Assembly (NCBI GenBank): GCA_036365145.1
Contig: JAEOAD010000001.1
Span: 103,388,001-103,452,000, forward strand
Origin: Orientallactaga sibirica
Taxonomy: Eukaryota > Chordata > Mammalia > Rodentia > Dipodidae
DNA: 64,000 bases
Direction: 5' to 3'
The position numbers and the translations under genes are program-made. Of this stretch, positions 57,419 through 64,000 are shown in pieces. The notes beneath the pieces are model-generated. The model was not told where the DNA came from, did no database searches, and saw nothing but the letters and a program-made list of their open reading frames with translations. How positions within the stretch are numbered: the stretch's first letter is position 1; each line of letters opens with the position of its first letter.

Positions 57419-58516
57419 CAAGGGTTCTTAAACTTTCTTCACTTCACCTTGTGCCTGAGACATTTTTATGTGACCCTGCATTTAGGTATGTAGGTACATA
57501 AATCATGTATTTAGTGACAACAGACCATAAACAATTTTATTTTAAAACAATTCTTTGGTATACATATAATTTTATCATTTGTAAGGATGTAATCAAGTTT
57601 GCATAATGATGAGATGGAGGTACTTGCTTATTTTTACATAAAATTAAATTATGGCTGAATGAAGGACATAGAGCATTGTTAACATTTTTCAGGCTTCATG
57701 GGGAGAGAGAGAGAGACAGAGAATATGGGTACACCAGGGCCTCCAGCCACTGCAAAGGAACTCCAGATACATGGGCCACTTTGTGCATTTGCCTTTACAT
57801 AGGCACTGGAGAATTGAGCCTTGGTCATTAGGCTTTGCAGGCAAGCACTTTAACCACGGAGACATATCTCCAGACCATTGATGAATATCTTGATTTTATC
57901 ATTCCAGTGCAGGAAGTGCTGTTTCATATAAATACATAGCGTAAAACATCAGAAGGATGCTTAAGGCCATTACAGACATGAAATGAAAATTCTGTTTTAA
58001 TGATTCTTTGTAAATGAAACTCAACAAAATAACTCAAACACATTTTAAAATCAGACATGTGAACACAATACCATCTAAAGATATACTAGTTTGATATTAC
58101 ATGCTGAAGAATGACAGTAGGAAAATATTAAAGGTCTTTGTTTACTGTAATTAAACTTTTATGTTTCTATCAGAACAAAAAATTGTATGTATAATAAAAA
58201 CATTCAGCTTATAACATATAATAGTCTTGACTTTAAGCCAAGGTGTTATTGACAGTGTTCACTGGTGTTGCATGACATGGTGGCAGAGTGCAAAATGTGG
58301 AAATTGTATGTTCAGAACCATGGCTGCAGTGAAGTCATGTGATGTGACACAAGTGGACACTGCCAAATGCCTCACATTCCTTACACATTTGATTTTGAAT
58401 AGACTTTTTGTTGCTGCACATTCAGAAACCTTATACAATTGGCACTTTTTGGTTACTCCCACATTCAGTTACACAATCCCATGTGGGTGTGACACCCACA
58501 CTTTACAATGCTTGTG
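57419..58516. mobile_element. hAT-like DNA transposon, probably non-autonomous
   Basis: The insert starts CAAGGGTTCTTAAAC and, read from its other end, starts CACAAGCATTGTAAAGTGTG, imperfect terminal inverted repeats of hAT type. Subterminal parts ('atttttatgtgaccctg' left; 'acacaatcccatgtgggtgtgac' right) resemble hAT/Charlie-group ends as I remember them. 8-bp duplication: gccaagca (57411-57418) / gtctagca (58517-58524), both one step from the gcctagca expected in an intact ID. Without the nested SINE it is about 0.9 kb; no transposase ORF is seen. Confidence 0.65.
57700..57877 (-). mobile_element. DIP-like SINE nested in the DNA transposon
   Basis: Antisense copy lacking most of its A-rich tail; '(GA)n...gggtacaccagggcctccagccactgcaaaggaactccag', head complement ending 'aaccacggagacatatctccagacc'. 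Confidence 0.88.
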
Positions 58517-58869
58517 GTCTAGCATACTAGAGGCCCTAGGCTTAATCTCTGGCACCATGAAAATAAAAAACAAACAAACAAACAATAAACCTCATTTGCT
58601 ATTGGTTTTCAGTCTATATACAGCTTTTACCTCTGTAATGACATTTATTCTATGAATTTGATTTTTCAAAAATATTATTATAAATGATACTTCAGAATTT
58701 CATTTTCTAGTGTTTTGAAGTTAATATACAAACAACATTGATTTTCATTACTAACCATGAGTCAGCAGCCTTCATAAATCCACTTAATAACAATAGCTTA
58801 CATATCATCTTGAATTTTCTATGCATACAATCATGAACAAATAGTCATATTCCTTCTGGCTGTATAAGC

Positions 58870-59480
58870 TTTGTGTCTTTATTTTGCTTCTCTTCTTATA
58901 TAGTATTTCTAGAGACCTTGTATATAACGTCAAAAGATGTGGTCATACTTGCAACCCTTTCTATGTTCTTAACTTCACGGAACTTATTTCATGTTTTGAT
59001 ATTATTTCTGATGTTAGCTGCAGATTTTTTTTGGTAGCTATCCTTTAACAAAATAATCTTCCCCATTTCTATTTATAGAGGCTTTTGTCCCTTCATTATA
59101 AATACATATTAGATTTTACCATGCATAACTGCCTCTGTTGAGAAGATTATATGATTTTCTTGATGCTGTTAATGTATTGATTGATGCTGATAGATTTTTT
59201 CAAATATTAAGATAATCTGGCATTTCTGTGATACATCCACTATAGTGTGAGGTAATTCACTTTTATATATTGCTGGATTCTAACTGCTCATATATTGTTT
59301 AGAATTGAGAAACATTTCCCTATGCAATGAAGATTAGTTTGGCCTTAGAAAACAAGTAGGAAATGGTTGCTATTCCATTGCTATTATTTCCTGTATAAAT
59401 GTCTAGGTTTACAGTCCTTATTGTCATAAATGTTTGTGCATTCCCGGGCTGTAAAATATGCTTCAGTCTACAATTCACCA
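58870..59480 (-). mobile_element. Ancient L1 ORF2 remnant
   Basis: Antisense of degenerate L1 ORF2: 'gagaagattatatgattttcttgatgctgttaatgtattgattgatgctgatag' and 'atctggcatttctgtgataca...' match the antisense of the ORF2 region with a conserved 'attgattgatt' stretch. Frames are broken throughout. Confidence 0.55.
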
Positions 59481-59559
59481 CTCAGAAGTTCTGTCTCTTT
59501 TCTGATGAGGTCCTGAAATATACGTGCTACAGATCTGTTTGACATTGACTTTGTCTTCA

Positions 59560-61239
59560 GTTATGATTAGTTGCTGGTGGTGAACCTTGTGCAATGTACG
59601 ACACTCTAAGAGGTTTTCCACATCTCCAAACATAAGAGCAGATCAGGTACAGTTTGTAACTAACCACTTTTCTTTCTTGAAGTTTAAGTAGTGAAGAAGT
59701 GTTATCAAATCCAGGCTTGGAAATGCCAGTGCTAGTCACAATGGCATAGTCCCATCCCACTCATTTACCTTTATTTCCTAGGACACTGCTAGTCTTTTTG
59801 ATCCAGTTGAATTACAAGTTCTTTACTGTCTTTACCATTTACCTTCTAAACCTTATTTATTGTTGACCTCTTCCTGAGCAATCCCACTTCCCAAGCATTG
59901 TTCCCTCCATTGAATTGCTTGGCTCCCCCTTCAGTCTAACTGCATACCTTCTGGAGCATCTACTTCTGGAGATCACTCTGTCATTTCCGTAGTGGACTGA
60001 CTCCAACTTAGCCCTGGCTTCCCATCCCTGAAGGCGCCATGTTAGAGCCTGCGTTTAGAAAGATAAACTCTTACAACAATACCACAAGGGAAGAATATTT
60101 CAGCAAGTTGCCCAGCTGATGAGAGCTGGGGCTGGAGTTTGATCTGGCAGAACCACTTCCAAACCTTCAGAAACTAGAGACTCCTCTTCTGAGAGCAATC
60201 CCACTTCCCATCCCTACTAAAATCCACAGCTGAGATCCTAGGGAGCAAGTACTCAAAATCCACAGCTACTTTATATGTTGATCATGATTATCAAATCCAT
60301 AAGTTAGTAGAAGGAAAGGAGAGAGTAAAGAATAAGGGATGGAGAAGGGGAAATGGGAAGGAGATTGAATGGGACAGAAAGAAAGAAAGGGGAGCAAGAG
60401 GAAAAGAAGGACTTGGGAGGCTCAGAATGGCAATAAGTATCGTGAGATCGCAAGAAAATTAACCTAGGTCATGTTCCTGAGGACTCTTGTGAGCATAGCA
60501 TTCTGCATATTTTCAGAGCTGGCAGAGAGTTAGGTAGACATGTGGCCTGGTCCAGTCCAGGAAAGCAATGTACCTGCCTTGGGACATGCTCTTGGCAAAG
60601 CAGAGATTGTTACCACTATGTTGTAATTTTTGGCAGAGAAAAACAAGAGGGAAATCCAAGAGTGAATACTCCAGTGTGAGAAATTCAAAGAAAACCATCC
60701 AAAGACCAGATTCTCTTTCCCTGGGAATGTGAAAAAACATCACTTAGTTTGGGGAAGAGCAGCAACATCTTTTCTCCACGGGCCATAGATGGAGCTGGGA
60801 CCATAGAATGGCTTGAGACAGTCCACGAGAATGTGCGTGGTCTGCCTTCCTCTGGCTTTGACTAGACCTGGTTATCCACACTTCTACTCTGTCTCAGGGT
60901 TCATAGGAGACTGAAGGCCTGGTCATCAGACCAAAGGACAGGAAGGAGATTCCAAGAGTTCAAGGGGAATAAAAGCCCAGTATTTCAGACTTGTCACCCA
61001 AGGAACTTCCGGCTCATAAAATACTACATTGTCACCCTCATGGACGATGAAAAGCGGAACTCTAAACACTGAATTTTGTTTCTACTAGTACCTAATGCTA
61101 AAGCCATCTGGAGTACCCATTACAGGAAAATGTCAACGGTAGAAGCTTTACAAAGAGCTCTTTACACTACTGAATTAGAATATAGTTCTGTGGGGAAAGT
61201 GGAATAGAAATTTGATTTCAAGGTGATAATTCAAATACC
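59560..61239. other. Non-coding interval, no recognised repeat
   Basis: About 1.7 kb without SINEs. Purine-rich tract at 60308-60420. No ORF above 76 codons. Confidence 0.5.
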
Positions 61240-61425
61240 TTCACAAGACCCTCATAATAGGAGAACAAGATGATGACATCAAATTGAAAGAGAGACTAAT
61301 GGAGAGAGGGAGGGGATGTGATGGAGAGTGGAGTTCTGAAGAGGGATAGGGAAGGGGAGGGAAATATCATGGTTTATTGTCTGTAAGTATAGAAGTTGTC
61401 AATAAAAATAAATAAATTTAAAAAA
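61240..61425 (+). mobile_element. Rodent L1 3' end, type A, sense, short
   Basis: 5'-truncated: 'cacaagaccctcataataggagaacaagatgatgacatcaaattg', G-rich stretch, 'catggtttattgtctgtaagtatagaagttgtcaataaaaa'. Its A-rich tail abuts the next SINE. Confidence 0.88.
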
Positions 61426-61436
61426 CAAAACTTCTC

Positions 61437-61670
61437 ATATTTTATTTATTTATTTTATTATGAGAGAGAAATAGAGAGAGAGAAAAAAAGAGGCAGAGAG
61501 AGAGAGAGAGAGAGAGAATGGATGCACCAGGCCCTCTAACCAGTGCAAATGAACTCCAGACACATACACCACCTTGTGCATCTGGCCTTTGTAGGTACTG
61601 GGGAATCAAACCTGGGTCCTTAGGCTTTGCAGGCAAGTGCCTTAAACATTAATCCATCTCTCCAGGACCT
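61437..61670 (-). mobile_element. DIP-like SINE
   Basis: Full antisense copy, tail to tail with the L1 on its left; (GA)n at 61494-61516. Confidence 0.93.
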
Positions 61671-61937
61671 GATACCTTATATTTTATTTTTTAAATAACA
61701 TACAAGAAGAGGAGCGTGCTGTCCTTATTCCTATTAATTGTCCCTCCTTGGTCCTCTGCATTTTCTCACCACTTGGATTGGTTTACTCATTACAAAAAAT
61801 TTTCTGGATAACATTAATAATGAAATAGAAAAAAATATTTGTGCATTATATATAATCTATTAGATATTTATGTATTTTATAAATACACAATATTTTTCAG
61901 GGTCCTATATTTTTGAAATTTATGTTATTCATTTTAA

Positions 61938-62155
61938 AATTAGTATTATTATTATTTATTTGTACATAGGGAGAGATGGAGAAAATAGAGACTGACAGAG
62001 AATGGGCACATCAAGACCTCCAGCCACTGCAAATGAACTCCAGTTGCATTTGTCACTTTGTTTATCTGGCTTTATGTGGGTACTGAGGAATCAAACCCAA
62101 GTCATTAGGCTTTGCAGGCAAGTGCCTTAGTAGATGAGCCATCTCTGTAGCCCTG
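61938..62155 (-). mobile_element. DIP-like SINE
   Basis: Full antisense copy, moderately diverged ('tttatgtgggtactgaggaatcaaacccaagtcattaggc'). Confidence 0.9.
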
Positions 62156-62164
62156 AGCTATTTT

Positions 62165-62555
62165 CTCTTTTTTTAAGTAGAAATTTTATATATACCCTTC
62201 ATATGTTGATACCATAATTTCCCTCCTCCCTGACCCCATTCCACTGAAGGGCCTCCTCAGTGAGATTGTTGGTATTCGCCCTGGGGTTTTAGGTTGGGAG
62301 TTGTGAGAGCAGCAGTCAGTCATTGGGGGTGGGGAGAAATGCCTCTTCATATTCCCTCCCACCTTGTGGCTCTTGCAATCTTTCTTCTTCAAAATTCCCT
62401 GAGCTGTGGTGGGAGTATTTTTAGTGTTGAGCTCTCAGTAGCTTCTGGATTTCATTTCTGCTTTGGCACATTTTGTGTATCCTCAGTGTCTGTCTCCATC
62501 ACACTGGTGCAGGTTGTCAGGCTCGCCATGGAAGCAGCACTCTTGCTCTGTAGTT
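62165..62555 (-). mobile_element. Rodent L1 3' end, type B, antisense
   Basis: Matches the reverse complement of 46388-46780 over its length, including 'gtgcaggttgtcaggctcgccatggaagcagcactcttgctc' at its 5' end. Confidence 0.87.
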
Positions 62556-62559
62556 TGAC

Positions 62560-62697
62560 TTCTGTCTGTTTCACATCTCCTCACCGAAGCATGAAATTAT
62601 AGATGTATACTATTATAGATTCTGTAGATCTGGACATCATAGGGCCTTATACTCGTGTGACAAGTGCTTTCCCCACGATCCATCTTCCCATCTCTGT
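62560..62697 (-). mobile_element. B4/RSINE-like SINE fragment
   Basis: Antisense head part: 'tgaaattatagatgtatactattatag', 'tctggacatcatagggccttatactcg', 'caagtgctttccccacgatccatcttcccatc'. Weak. Confidence 0.4.
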
Positions 62698-62699
62698 AT

Positions 62700-63284
62700 T
62701 AATGGTTTTATTATAAAAGGCCAAAATTTTCAACATGCTAAAATCACTTTTTAATTTTTATTATTTATCTAGAATATACTGAAAATTGTAGAAGACAACT
62801 TGAATTTTTGATTTTTTTTTTGTTTGGCTCTATAGCTCCTCTAACAGAATATTGAAGAAGTTTTGAAACCTATTGTATTGTTCTGGATCAAATGAGGGTT
62901 CTGATGAAAACTGTGAGTGAAGAGCTGATGCTCATCACTCAAGGAGCCTCATGATGCTGAGTGTGGAAGAGCTCACACTGTTTGTGCCCAGTGGGGCTTT
63001 TGGTTCTCTGCCTGGATTCAATGCACTTGTCTAATTTAAATAGATACAGTGTGTGTTTCAGAAAAGATTTTTTAAAGGAAAGAACCCTGGCCTAATATAC
63101 ATAGGAACTTCTTGTTCTGAGAGGGCTTTCTATAAAACATCCTAATGTGATATTGCTATTCAGCTTAAAAGTGAAAGAAACTTTATGTTTATACATTTGA
63201 GGATGTGGGTATATATATATAGATATACCTCAAGAGGTGCTATGTCAACTCTAGTTTTCTCTGATTGGTTTTTATACTTTCTTA
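62700..63284. other. Non-coding interval, no recognised repeat
   Basis: Nothing recognised; AT-rich. Confidence 0.45.
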
Positions 63285-63691
63285 TTAATATAACATAAAA
63301 TTAACTATTTTGATGTATATTTTATGAGTACAAGCACATGTATGGAGTCACCTAACTACTGCACTCAAGACATAGAACACTTTAATCAACACCCTGCCCC
63401 CCCACCAATTCTCATATATATATGTAATTTTTCCTCCACTGCTTTCTTTTCTACATATAGTTTCATTTTGTCAAAATATTACATAGAATTATACAGCATG
63501 CCCTTTTATGAGACTGGTTTTCACTCAGCAAGGTGCCTTAGATATTCACCTATGTTTCATGTATATCATGTCTTTTTATTGCTGAGCAGTGTTTATTTAT
63601 GTATGCCCCAGTGTTAGTTAATCTAAGTCCCCACATTGAAGGACGTTTGCATTGTTTCCAGGTTTTGGCTGTTAAGAATACTGCACAGGGT

Positions 63692-63762
<71 letters not shown>

Positions 63763-63840
63763 ATAAGTTTTAATTTCTGTAGGGGAAATTTCCAAGATCA
63801 GAATGTCTTTTTTTTGGTAAGTATATGCTTTGTTTTATAA
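63285..63840 (-). mobile_element. Ancient L1 (L1M-like) 3' region with internal microsatellite
   Basis: Antisense old L1: 'ataaaattaactattttgatgtat', 'acatagaattatacagcatgcccttttatgagactggttttcactcagcaagg', 'tttttattgctgagcagtgtttatttatgta', 'gcattgtttccaggttttggctgttaagaatactgc', resuming after the microsatellite with 'ttttaatttctgtaggggaaatttcc'. Same type as 19385-20345. Confidence 0.65.
63695..63762. repeat. (TG)n(GA)n compound microsatellite
   Basis: About 22 TG units followed directly by about 12 GA units, inside the old L1. Confidence 0.95.
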
Positions 63841-63849
63841 GAATGCTTT

Positions 63850-64000
63850 TCAGCCTATGGTGGGGAAAGTCATGAGCCTTAGGAGTGTACTTCCTGCTCT
63901 TGTCTGGCTAAATGCACATATTATGCTCATCAAACTGCCCTGCATGCACTTTACTTAACTTTCATACCCACATATTAATGCTATTCTCACTTTTGGTTAG
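63850..64000 (+). mobile_element. Rodent L1 3'UTR, type A, running off the window
   Basis: Matches 5385-5533: 'gggaaagtcatgagcc', 'tggctaaatgcacatattatgctcatcaaactgccc', 'ctattctcacttttggttag'. The 3' terminus should lie about 400 bp beyond the window. Confidence 0.85.

Larger units (their letters stand above)
57230..58590 (+). mobile_element. B1-ID dimer SINE split by a DNA transposon
   Basis: A diverged B1-like unit (57230-57375) is followed by an ID-type tRNA-like unit starting 'gggctggaagtagagctcagtggtagagtgctagcc' (A box). It breaks at 57418 and resumes at 58517 with 'gtctagcatactagaggccctaggcttaatctctggcacc' (B-box region) and an (AAAC)n tail. This matches the B1-dID type dimer known from several rodent families. 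Confidence 0.75.

Overview
The window is nuclear DNA from a rodent and holds no protein-coding gene, rRNA, tRNA or other functional RNA that I can support. It is AT-rich, CpG-poor and built almost entirely from retrotransposons in non-coding sequence, so it looks like intergenic DNA or the inside of a large intron. The open reading frames are short and mostly lie inside SINEs, L1 3' ends, LTRs or microsatellites. The repeat types point to the rodent: 7SL-derived B1 elements, B4-type (ID+B1) SINEs with CA-rich tails, MaLR/ERVL LTRs, rodent L1 3' ends, and above all about 25 copies of a tRNA-derived, B2-superfamily SINE. The body of that SINE ('gccagatgcacaaggtggc', then 'ctggagttcgtttgcagtgg', then a CT-rich and AATAAA-type tail) is the one I associate with jerboas (Dipodidae; DIP SINE). 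Species assignment is by memory of the family, not by search.

Layout: 1-9 kb has SINEs, an ancient L1 split by a B4, and a dense patch (4.0-6.5 kb) with serial SINE insertions, two head-to-head L1 3' ends and a 71-bp direct repeat around them. 9-25 kb is a SINE-rich stretch with one solo LTR (10.86 kb), an ancient L1 reinvaded by a younger L1 (19.4-20.3 kb), an L1 3' end (22.9 kb) and a MaLR-like LTR (24.7 kb). 25.1-31.0 kb is 5.9 kb with no SINE that I can recognise; it contains homeodomain-type AT-rich motifs and a CpG-containing TCGCGAGA motif and is the best candidate for conserved regulatory DNA. 31-43 kb has an older LTR interrupted by a complete two-LTR MaLR element (35.8-37.7 kb) and a 1.7-kb antisense L1 3' end with the ORF2 C-terminus (39.7-41.4 kb). 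43-55 kb is relatively repeat-poor apart from two SINEs, one L1 3' end, and a solo LTR at 51.8 kb of the same family as the 10.86-kb one. 55.3-58.6 kb is a nested cluster: an ERVL LTR inside a B4, a SINE inside another B4, and a hAT-like DNA transposon inside a B1-ID dimer SINE. 58.6-64 kb has ancient L1 pieces, young L1 3' ends and SINEs, with an L1 3' end running off the right edge.

The most interesting observation is the hAT-like DNA transposon (57419-58516). It cut a rodent-specific SINE with a recognisable 8-bp target duplication, so a DNA transposon was active in this lineage after that SINE family arose.
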